Assembly: GCA_016875645.1 (NCBI GenBank)
Contig: VGPE01000032.1
Span: 1 to 17,675, forward strand
DNA length: 17,675 nt
Source of the DNA: Chloroflexota bacterium
Lineage (GTDB): Bacteria; Chloroflexota; Limnocylindria; Limnocylindrales; CSP1-4
Direction of reading: 5' to 3'
The notes under the pieces were generated by a model. The model saw only the letters and a program-made list of their open reading frames with translations. It searched no databases and was not told where the DNA came from. The number at the start of each line of letters is the position of its first letter. The first letter of the stretch is position 1. The translations under genes and the position numbers were made by a program. Shown one piece after another: positions 1-6,242 of this stretch.

Positions 1-49
1 AACCTCTGGAGCCACAATCCAGTGCTCTGCCGGTTGAGCTAAGGCCACC
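1..49 (-). tRNA. tRNA-His (anticodon GTG), 5' part only
   Basis: Read on the minus strand, the 5' portion has a seven-base acceptor strand GTGGCCT, then TA, the D-stem GCTC, a D-loop, and an anticodon arm CTGGA-TTGTGGC-TCCAG. The seven-base loop places GTG at positions 34-36, so the tRNA reads His codons. The extra G at -1 (position 49), typical of tRNA-His, is encoded. The variable loop, T-arm and acceptor 3' strand lie beyond the left edge. Confidence 0.93.
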
Positions 50-102
50 ACGGCTCGCTCGCGGGCGCGCAACATCGGGGCGCGCGTCGGCGGAGCGTCG
101 GG

Positions 103-108
103 AGTATA
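103..108 (-). promoter_or_regulatory. candidate -10 box for tRNA-His
   Basis: On the minus strand the hexamer TATACT, one mismatch from the TATAAT consensus, lies about 54 bases upstream of the tRNA 5' end. It stands out in very GC-rich DNA. No convincing -35 is seen 16-18 bases further upstream, so this is inferred from the -10 alone. Confidence 0.4.
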
Positions 109-168
109 GCCGTTCGAATGCCGGCCGACCCCTGCGCCGCCGGCCTGCAGGAGCGAGGAGGAATCGGG

Positions 169-543
169 ATGCGAGGGCGTCCGCTCGGCACGCTTGTGAG
201 CTCGGTCAGCCTGGGGGTCATTGCCGTGGGTGCCGTTGCCCTCGCCCTGATCCTGGTCGCCACGTCGCGCAACGTGGCCAGCACCGGTCTGATGGGCCCA
301 TTCGGGATCGCGCTCCTGGCGATCAGCTTCGGGTTCGCCGCCGTCTTCGCCGCAATCGCTCTCTGGAACCTCGAGGCATGGGCCTGGCCGCTTGGCCTGG
401 CGGTCGCGCTCGTCGGGCTGCTGTCCTCGATCGTGGCACTGGTCTCCAGCCGGCAATTGCTGCTGATCCTCGGCATCGCACTGTGCGCTGCTGCCATCGT
501 GTCGCTTCTGCCGCGCTCCGTTCGGGCCACGTATCGGAGTTGA
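169..543 (+). CDS. small four-helix integral membrane protein, function unknown
   Basis: This 124-residue hydrophobic protein is not a family I recognise. The start at 169 is chosen because AGGAGG at 156-161 gives a near-ideal Shine-Dalgarno seven bases upstream; an in-frame ATG at 118 has none and would add 17 unconvincing residues. Four membrane segments are visible, at about residues 12-31 (SLGVIAVGAVALALILVATS), 42-66, 71-93 and 96-115. The N-terminus (MRGRPLG) and C-terminus (RSVRATYRS) are basic. By the positive-inside rule both ends would be cytoplasmic. No catalytic or binding motif is seen. It stands alone, divergent from the tRNA-His gene and followed by a 490-base spacer. Confidence 0.7.
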   Translation: MRGRPLGTLVSSVSLGVIAVGAVALALILVATSRNVASTGLMGPFGIALLAISFGFAAVFAAIALWNLEAWAWPLGLAVALVGLLSSIVALVSSRQLLLILGIALCAAAIVSLLPRSVRATYRS

Positions 544-613
544 GTCCAGGTCGCTCGCCATCGACGGCGGCGGGCCTCTGATCCCGCCGTTCGGGCCGCT
601 CCCGGCCTCGCCG

Positions 614-643
614 CACCGCGGATCACCGCGGATCACCGCGCAT
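614..643. repeat. 10-bp tandem repeat, three units
   Basis: The unit CACCGCGGAT occurs twice exactly, followed by a third copy CACCGCGCAT with one mismatch. It lies about 70 bases past the stop of the small membrane protein, in non-coding DNA. Confidence 0.85.
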
Positions 644-842
644 CTTCCCGGAGTCTTCGCCGGGCCCCGGCGCAACCCACCGAGTGACGGGTATTGACGC
701 GCGCGGGGTGGGTCGGTCGGTCCCGGTTCCCTGCGATTGCGGGCACTGGACGGTGGGTGGGAGCAGGACGCGGCGGTCTGGTTGAGTCCCGGGTGGAGGC
801 GGACCCAGGACCATCGGTGGTCGAAGCCGAGGACAACGGACT

Positions 843-866
843 GGTGTGAGGCGGTGTGAGGCGGTG
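843..866. repeat. 10-bp tandem repeat, about 2.4 units
   Basis: The unit GGTGTGAGGC is repeated twice exactly, then GGTG. It has the same 10-base period as the repeat at 614 but an unrelated unit. Confidence 0.85.
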
Positions 867-1033
867 CATCGAGGAACCACCCGCGACATCAGTCACACGG
901 GCATGAGGGACCATCTCGCGGGCTGACCTGGCCCGATCCCGCACGTACGGTGGCAGCACGCCGAAGGGGACATCTCGCCACCCCTCGCGGCCGCTCACAT
1001 CTCACGCCACCTGTGATCACGGGGTTCCCATCC

Positions 1034-1939
1034 ATGCACGCCCAGCGCCGCCAGACCGTGCCGCTCGCCGGCGCACCAGGTGCGACCAGCCCGGCATCCC
1101 GCAGGGCGGTCATTCTCGTCAGCCTCGCGTTCGCGATCGGTTCGTTGGGCCTGCTGGCCCTGCCGCGGGAAGCGCTCGGATGGTCGCCCGACACCTTCAG
1201 CAGCGCGTCGGAGCAGGAGCTCCTCGCGCTGACGAACCAGGCCCGTGCCAGCGCGGGCCGCCCGGCGCTCAAGTGGGACGCCGAACTTGCCTCGATCGCG
1301 CGCTACCGCAGCCAGGACATGATCGAGCGCGACTACTTCGACCACACGATCAAGGGCAGTGGTCAGAAGGTCTGGGATGTGATGGATGCCCGTGGCTACT
1401 GCTACGAGCTGGCCGGCGAGAACATCGGCTGGAATCAGTATTGGCCGGACGAGCAGGCGACCGCGGAGATCCAGAAGTCGTTCATGGGGTCGCCCGGCCA
1501 CCGCAGCAACATCCTGGGGAGTGACTGGGATGTCGTCGGCATCGGTGCGTACAAGGGCGCCGACGAGAAGCTGATGTGGACGGTGGTGTTCGCCGACAAG
1601 TGCGAATCGGCCGCTCCGACAGCGACCCCCAAGCCAACCCCCAAACCCACGCCGAAGCCGACCCCCAAGCCAACCGCGAGCCCGACGCCGAAGCCGACGC
1701 CGACCCCCACGCCGACGCCCACGCCGACGCCCACGCCCACGCCCACGCCCTCGCCGGCCCCCGAGGCCACCGGGAGCATTGAGCTCGCACCGCTGCCAAC
1801 GATCGATCCGAGCCCGTCCGTCGCGGTCGGCGAGGGCACGCCGGCCGAGGCCAGCCTGAGAGTGTCGGAGCCGCAGCAGGCGCCGGGCCTGCTCGAGGCG
1901 ATCCTCGGCGGCATCGGCCGCTCCCTCTTTGGGCACTGA
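1034..1939 (+). CDS. secreted CAP/SCP-domain (YkwD-like) protein with Pro-Thr-Lys spacer
   Basis: This 301-residue exported protein belongs to the CAP superfamily (cysteine-rich secretory protein / antigen 5 / PR-1), bacterial YkwD branch. The start at 1034 gives a normal signal peptide: a basic N-terminus, hydrophobic AVILVSLAFAIGSLGLLAL, and a likely cleavage after ALG. The CAP domain (about residues 52-190) shows LLALTNQARASAGRPAL near its start, FDHTI with the first conserved His, AGENIGW with the conserved Glu, and SPGHRSNIL with the second His. A Cys pair (CYELAGEN and ADKCES) could form a disulfide. A low-complexity KPTPKPT / TPTP spacer of about 45 residues follows, then an acidic Pro-rich linker and a short hydrophobic end (GLLEAILGGIGRSLFGH). 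Bacterial CAP proteins are mostly of unknown biochemical role. The spacer probably crosses the cell envelope or acts as an extended linker. Confidence 0.9.
   Translation: MHAQRRQTVPLAGAPGATSPASRRAVILVSLAFAIGSLGLLALPREALGWSPDTFSSASEQELLALTNQARASAGRPALKWDAELASIARYRSQDMIERDYFDHTIKGSGQKVWDVMDARGYCYELAGENIGWNQYWPDEQATAEIQKSFMGSPGHRSNILGSDWDVVGIGAYKGADEKLMWTVVFADKCESAAPTATPKPTPKPTPKPTPKPTASPTPKPTPTPTPTPTPTPTPTPTPSPAPEATGSIELAPLPTIDPSPSVAVGEGTPAEASLRVSEPQQAPGLLEAILGGIGRSLFGH
1616..1756 (+). repeat. low-complexity Pro-Thr-Lys coding repeat
   Basis: This is imperfect tandem DNA built from ACGCC(G/C) and AAGCC(A/G)ACCCCC units, in frame within the CAP-domain gene. It encodes first (Thr-Pro-Lys-Pro)n and then (Thr-Pro)n. 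Such tracts are prone to slippage, so the copy number may vary between strains. Confidence 0.9.
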
Positions 1940-1997
1940 TCCGACCTCGGGCCGAGAGCCTCCCGATGGCCTTCGTCCCGGACGTTCGACGCGCCAG

Positions 1998-2003
1998 TAG
2001 ACT
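1998..2003 (+). promoter_or_regulatory. candidate -10 box TAGACT, leaderless start of the ABC ATPase
   Basis: TAGACT matches TANNNT and ends seven bases before the ATG at 2011. This is the spacing expected when transcription begins at or next to the start codon. No Shine-Dalgarno precedes that ATG. The surrounding 10-mer AGTAGACTCC recurs before bioY. No clear -35 is seen. Confidence 0.4.
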
Positions 2004-2010
2004 CCGCGCA

Positions 2011-2808
2011 ATGGACCCCGCCACGGTCGCCCCGGGCCCGCCTCGCGCCGCGCCGGGAATGCCGATCCTCGAGGCACGGGACCTTGCGAAGGTCTACAAC
2101 CTGGGCGGCACCCGGGTCGAGGCCCTGCGGGGCGTTTCCCTGACGGTCCGCGAAGGCGAGTTCGTGGCGATCATGGGGCCGTCGGGCTCCGGCAAGAGCA
2201 CACTGCTGCAGTTGCTCGGCGGCCTTGACCAGCCCAGCGCGGGCGAGGTCGTCCTGACCGACGAGGTTCTCGGGCGACTTTCTGACGACGAACTCACGAA
2301 GCTCAGGCGCGCCCGTACCGGCTTCGTCTTCCAGTTCTTCAACCTGATCCCGTTGCTCGACGTGGTCGAGAACGTGGCCCTGCCGTTCACGATTGCGGGT
2401 GTGGATTCCCGTTCATGTGACGTGGTTGCCCGGATCCGGGACGTCCTGGCGCTGGTCGACCTGACCGGCAAGGAGCGCCACCGGCCCGATGAGCTTTCTG
2501 CCGGGGAGCAGCAGCGCGTCGCTATCGCCCGGGCGCTGGTGACGCGGCCGGCCCTCCTCTTCGCGGACGAGCCGACGGGGAACCTGGACTACACGACCGG
2601 CGGCGAGTTGCTGGACGCGCTCTGGCGCTCAAGCGATGAGCGCAACCAGACGGTGGTGCTGGTCACGCACAATTCCCGCGCCGCAGCCTACGCCGACCGG
2701 GTCTACGTGTTGCGGGATGGCCGGACCATCGACGAGATCGCACTGGGCCGCCGCGCCGACCACGACGCGGGACCGTTGATCGCGCGGCTGACGCAGCTCG
2801 GCCTGTAG
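2011..2808 (+). CDS. ABC transporter ATP-binding protein, LolD/MacB type
   Basis: This is a 265-residue cytoplasmic ATPase of the ABC family that pairs with FtsX-type permeases (LolD, MacB, YknY). Walker A is GPSGSGKST at 56-64. The signature loop is LSAGE at 162-166, differing from the usual LSGGQ at two positions, followed by QQRVAIARAL. Walker B is LLFADEPTGNLD around D186-E187, with the catalytic Glu present, and the H-loop is VLVTHN. The DEPTGNLD form is typical of this subfamily. Start choice: ATG at 2011 sits just after a TANNNT box; an ATG at 1966 would add 15 residues and one at 2059 would remove 16. The permease gene begins 14 bases after its stop, so the two form an operon. Export of a lipid, lipoprotein or peptide is inferred from the family, and the substrate is not identifiable. 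Confidence 0.93.
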   Translation: MDPATVAPGPPRAAPGMPILEARDLAKVYNLGGTRVEALRGVSLTVREGEFVAIMGPSGSGKSTLLQLLGGLDQPSAGEVVLTDEVLGRLSDDELTKLRRARTGFVFQFFNLIPLLDVVENVALPFTIAGVDSRSCDVVARIRDVLALVDLTGKERHRPDELSAGEQQRVAIARALVTRPALLFADEPTGNLDYTTGGELLDALWRSSDERNQTVVLVTHNSRAAAYADRVYVLRDGRTIDEIALGRRADHDAGPLIARLTQLGL

Positions 2809-2822
2809 GCGTTCGGCCGGCC

Positions 2823-5313
2823 GTGCGACGACTGTCGGCATTCGCGTGGCGCAGCCTCGCCGCGCGCTCCCTTCGGAGCGTCCTCACCGTGCTCGGCATC
2901 GCCATGGGGGTTGCCGTCCTGTTCGCGGCCCTCGCCACCGGTGGCGCGGTGAACGCCGCCGCGGACGACACCGTGCGGGTGATGCTGGGCTCGGCCGACC
3001 TGCGCGTCACCGCATTCACCGAAAGCGGCCTCACACCGTCCACGGTCGCCGCGATCGGCGAGACGCCGGGCGTGTCCATCGCGGCGCCAGAGGTGGAGCG
3101 CCGAACGTACCTCCTGCCGGGTCCGCGCCTCGATCCGCAACTGCACCCCGACAACGTGATCGAGGGCACGCGCCTCGTGCCCGGCGCCACCGGTGTCGTC
3201 ATCAGCGAGCGGCTCGCGATTGATGACGGCCTGGGCGTCGGCGACGAGCTGACGCTCGGTTCACGCGTGGATCCCGCGCGGTCGACCGTCCGCATCACGG
3301 GCATTGCCGCGACCGACGGGCGGCTGCCAGGGGCGGACGGCCGGTTCGTGATCATCCCGCTGGACCTGGCCCGCGCGCTGTTTGCGCTCGAGGGCGTCAC
3401 TCGGGTTGACCTGAAGATCGCGCCCGGTGTCTCCGTCGCGCAGGTCGCGGCCGAGATCGAGGGGCGCATCAGGAGCCAGCCGTACACGATGGTGGGCCCG
3501 GCAGAGCTCGCCGCATCGCTGCGGTCCGCAACGGCGGATTTCCAGGCAACGACCGGCCTGATCGCTGCCGTCCCACTGTTCGTTGGTGCATTCCTGATCT
3601 ACAACACCCTGTCGATGACGATCGCCGAGCGCAGCCGTGAGATCGCCCTCCTTCGCGCCGCCGGCGCCACGCGCCGGCAGGTCGCCTGGCTCGTCGTTCT
3701 CCAGGCGCACGTGCTGGGGTTGGCGGGCTCGATCCTCGGCGTCCTCATCGGTCACCTCATCGCAGCGTGGCTCGCGGCCGCGCTCGCCGGGGAGGCCGGT
3801 GCCGTCGGCGGCGTGGCGCCCGCGGGGCCCTCGCTCGCGCCGCTCCCGATCATCCTCGCGATCGCCGTCGGGCTGCTGGTGACGATCGCTGCCGCGCTGG
3901 AGCCCGCCTGGCGGGCAACTCGGATCTCGCCCATCGAGTCCCTGCGACGTCACCGCGACGTCGCCCCGGTTGCCGGCACCCGGCTGGCTTGGCTTGGCGG
4001 GGTCTTCCTCGTCGTCGGCGCCGCCGGCCTGTTCCTCTGGCCGGGCGATCAGGCCGCGACGGGCCTCCTGCGATCCTTCGGGCTGTTCGCCGTGCTGCTG
4101 CTGGTCACGATGCTCTCGCCCATCATCCTCCCGGCGCTCGGGCGGGCTGCCGGCCTCCCGTTCGCTGCGATCCTTCGCGCTGAGGAGCGGCTGGCGCGCG
4201 GCTCGATCGTTCGCAACCCGGCGCGCACGGCGCTCACCGTCGGCGCGCTGTCGGTGGGTCTCTCGATGGTCGTGGCCATCGGCACCGTGGCCCAGAGCGA
4301 CCGGAGGGGCGCAGCCGACTGGCTCGCCGAGGTGGTCCCCGGTGACCTGCTGCTCACCTCGATCCGGCCGGTCGCAGCCCAGGAGGGGATTGCCACGGAC
4401 CTGCGCGCGCTTCCCGGCGTGCAGCTTGCCAGTCCGATCGGGCGTTTCGACCTCGCGGTGCGGGGAGTACGGCTCGACGCAGCCGCGGTCAGCGGCTCGG
4501 ACCTGCTTGCCGATGGGCGGCTGGTATTCCTGGCCGGGGACGCCCGGACGTCGCTGCTCGAACTCGATGGCACGGGCTCCGCGATCCTCCCGGCATCCCT
4601 CGCGGCACGACTGAGCGTGGGCGTGGGGGATTCACTGCCGGTCCTGACCGCCGATGGGGGGCCAGGTCGTCCTTGGCTTGGCGGCGATCGTGAGGCGCAC
4701 GATCCCGGGCCGGACCGGGGAAACCGTGCTCCTTGGCTGGCGCGACGCCACCACGACGTTCGAGCTGCTCGGCGCCGATGCGTATGCAGTCCGATTCGCG
4801 CCCGGCGAGGCGGCGACTGCACGTCCACTCGTGGAAGCGGCCGCCCGGAAGCTCGCGCTGGAGCCGCGATCCCTCGACTCCGCGCTCGGCGCCGTCCGCG
4901 ACATGCTCGATCGGCTGTTCTCCGTGTTCGACCTGCTCGCCTCGATCGCGGTCGTCATCGCCGGACTGGGCATCGTCAACACGCTCACCATGAACGTGCT
5001 CGAGCGCGTCCGTGAGATCGGCGTCCTGCGCGCCGCGGGCATGACCCGGCGTTAGATCTGGCGCATGGTGGTGGTGGAAACCGGCGTGGTCGGTCTCACG
5101 AGCGCCGTGCTCGGGTCGGTGCTCGGCGTGGCGGTGGCGGCCTTCATGCTGATGCTCTCGGGCGGCCTCTCGCTCGCCACCTCGCTCGATCCGCCGTGGC
5201 TGCTGATCGGCGCCACGCTCGTGTTCGGCGTCGCGGTCGCGACGCCGGCGGCGTACTACCCGGCCAGGCTCGCAAGCCGGATGGCGATCGTTCGGGCGGT
5301 GCAGTTCGAGTAG
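2823..5313 (+). pseudogene. ABC transporter permease, MacB/FtsX type, with frameshift and amber codon
   Basis: This is the partner of the preceding ATPase. It has two FtsX modules, each with a membrane anchor, an extracytoplasmic MacB-like domain and an FtsX core. Module 1 begins RSVLTVLGIAMGVAVLFAAL; its FtsX core at about residues 245-380 contains IAERSREIALLRAAGATRRQ. Module 2 begins RTALTVGALSVGLSMVVAIG; its FtsX core contains VLERVREIGVLRAAGMTRR. Two lesions are visible. First, in the six-G run at 4656-4661 the frame shifts: with five Gs the protein reads on smoothly as ADGGQVVLGLAAIV, while the unshifted frame becomes Arg/His-rich and ends at 5015. Second, a TAG at 5053-5055 stands where the repeat motif expects Gln (TRRQ); the same frame then continues IWRMVVVETGVVGL to a stop at 5311-5313. 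Repaired, the product would be about 829 residues, normal for the family. The start is GTG. Decay or sequence error is more likely than recoding, because TAG ends several intact genes here. Confidence 0.85.
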
Positions 5314-5316
5314 ACT
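5311..5316 (+). promoter_or_regulatory. candidate -10 box TAGACT for bioY
   Basis: The hexamer overlaps the TAG stop of the permease and lies within the 10-mer AGTAGACTCC also seen upstream of the ABC ATPase. It would give bioY a leader of roughly 40 bases. No biotin-repressor operator (BirA, BioR or BioQ type) is recognisable around it. Confidence 0.3.
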
Positions 5317-5361
5317 CCCGGCCGAAGCAGAGCACACGAGGCTCGGCCAACGGGGAGATGC

Positions 5362-6036
5362 ATGGCCACGATCACCACGTCCCGGCTCAATCGGCTGCCC
5401 GCCGCGGAGCGCGGCATCACGATCGGTGACTTCCTCGTCCCGATCGAGGTCGGGGAGCGGATCAGCGTCCGTGCGCGGCACCTCGGGCTGGTGCTCCTGG
5501 GGGTCGCCTTCATCGCCCTCACCGCCCAGTTCTCGATCCACTTGCCGGACAGCCCGGTGCCGATCACCGGTCAGACGCTTGGCGTCCTCCTCGTCGGGGG
5601 CGCGCTCGGGTTCCGGCGCGGGGCCTTGGCGACCTTCCTCTACCTCGCCGTTGCGGTGATCGGTGTACCGGCCTTTGCCGAGGGCAAGTCCGGCATCGGC
5701 GTGATCGCGTCGATGCAGGACGGGCGCCTCGTGCTCGGGGCGACCGGCGGCTATCTCGTCGGCTTCCTGATCGCAAGCGCGGTCGTCGGGCGCCTGGCCG
5801 AGTTGGGCTGGGATCGGCGGATCGCCGGCGCCGTCGCGGCCATGGCCATCGGGAACGTGATCATCTACATCGTGGGCGTCCCGTGGATTGCGGCGTCGGT
5901 CGGCTACTCCCTCGGTGAGGCCGTCTCGAAGGGCCTGGTGCCATTCCTGCTCGGCGACGCGCTCAAGCTCCTGATCGCGGGCGGCCTCTTCCCGATGGCC
6001 TGGTGGATCGTCGGGCGGCGCGACGCGGAGCGGTAG
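5362..6036 (+). CDS. bioY: biotin ECF transporter S component BioY
   Basis: This 224-residue polytopic membrane protein binds biotin and works with the EcfA/EcfA'/EcfT energising module of an ECF-type importer. The family core is clear: SPVPITGQTLGVLLVGGALG, then a helix starting GFRRGALATFLYL, a GVPAFAEG loop, TGGYLVGFLIAS, GNVIIYIVGVPW and LVPFLLGDALKLLIAGGL near the C-terminus. Six hydrophobic segments are visible. An N-terminal extension of about 35 residues precedes the first helix. The start at 5362 has GGGGAG at 5352-5357 as Shine-Dalgarno. No EcfA or EcfT genes are nearby, so it either uses a shared energising module encoded elsewhere or acts alone, as reported for some BioY proteins. 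Confidence 0.95.
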   Translation: MATITTSRLNRLPAAERGITIGDFLVPIEVGERISVRARHLGLVLLGVAFIALTAQFSIHLPDSPVPITGQTLGVLLVGGALGFRRGALATFLYLAVAVIGVPAFAEGKSGIGVIASMQDGRLVLGATGGYLVGFLIASAVVGRLAELGWDRRIAGAVAAMAIGNVIIYIVGVPWIAASVGYSLGEAVSKGLVPFLLGDALKLLIAGGLFPMAWWIVGRRDAER

Positions 6037-6053
6037 CGGCGATCCCCCCGGCC

Positions 6054-6116
6054 CGGCTCAGGCGGGCGCGGGCAGGGTATCGGCGTGGCTGGGGGAGCAG
6101 GGCGCTGCCTGAGCCG
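6054..6116. repeat. 10-bp inverted repeat between bioY and glcD-like gene
   Basis: CGGCTCAGGC at 6054-6063 and GCCTGAGCCG at 6107-6116 are perfect reverse complements separated by 43 bases. The left arm covers the stop codon of the possible minus-strand small gene. The loop is long for an intrinsic terminator and there is no T-run. It may form a weak terminator shared by the converging bioY and small-gene transcripts. Confidence 0.45.
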
Positions 6117-6213
6117 AGATCGCGGCCGCGGCTCCGGCGGGCAGCGTCGCGAGGGCGAGGACGCCTTCGGTCGCGATGATCAGCGGGCGGATCGCGGCGC
6201 GCGGGCCCAGCAT
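6058..6213 (-). CDS. possible 51-residue hydrophobic small protein
   Basis: The frame starts at an ATG (6213-6211) and reads MLGPRAAIRPLIIATEGVLA, followed by an Ala/Leu-rich stretch to about residue 37 and a Pro/Ala-rich tail, ending at TGA. It resembles a signal or anchor peptide, but Ala-rich frames arise easily in DNA this GC-rich. In its favour, a TANNNT box (TACGAT at 6225-6220) lies six bases before the ATG. The gene fills the otherwise empty gap between bioY and the divergent glcD-like gene. No family is recognised. Confidence 0.3.
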   Translation of the reverse strand: MLGPRAAIRPLIIATEGVLALATLPAGAAAAISAQAAPCSPSHADTLPAPA

Positions 6214-6219
6214 CGACCG

Positions 6220-6225
6220 ATCGTA
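6220..6225 (-). promoter_or_regulatory. candidate minus-strand -10 box TACGAT
   Basis: It matches TANNNT and lies six bases before the ATG of the possible 51-residue gene. It is nearly back-to-back with the plus-strand box at 6232-6237. No -35 is recognisable. Confidence 0.25.
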
Positions 6226-6231
6226 GCCGCA

Positions 6232-6237
6232 TACTGT
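6232..6237 (+). promoter_or_regulatory. candidate -10 box TACTGT, leaderless start of the glcD-like gene
   Basis: TACTGT matches TANNNT and ends five bases before the ATG at 6243. No Shine-Dalgarno is seen before that ATG, which fits a leaderless transcript. No clear -35 is seen. Confidence 0.4.
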
Positions 6238-6242
6238 CCGCC

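Larger units (their letters stand above)
544..1033. other. gene-free spacer of 490 bases
   Basis: I see no convincing gene on either strand. The open frames here, for example minus-strand frames at 623-998, are Arg/Pro/Thr-rich shadows with no hydrophobic core, no Shine-Dalgarno and no recognisable motif. The region holds two short 10-bp tandem repeats (614-643 and 843-866) and a small hairpin (CGGGC / GCCCG near 918-934). It probably carries the promoter and untranslated leader of the CAP-domain gene, but no -35/-10 pair or known riboswitch could be recognised. Confidence 0.6.

Noticed and set aside
544..1033. riboswitch (c-di-AMP or c-di-GMP type) upstream of the CAP gene
   Set aside because: CAP and cell-wall genes are sometimes riboswitch-controlled, but I could not match any conserved core sequence here.
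995..2077. 360-residue minus-strand open frame over the CAP gene
   Set aside because: It is antisense to a clear CAP-domain gene and its Gly/Arg repeats are the reverse of the Pro-Thr codons; it is a GC-bias shadow.
2823..5015. intact 730-residue permease ending at 5015
   Set aside because: After about residue 613 the frame loses all FtsX similarity, while the neighbouring frame carries the expected second FtsX module.
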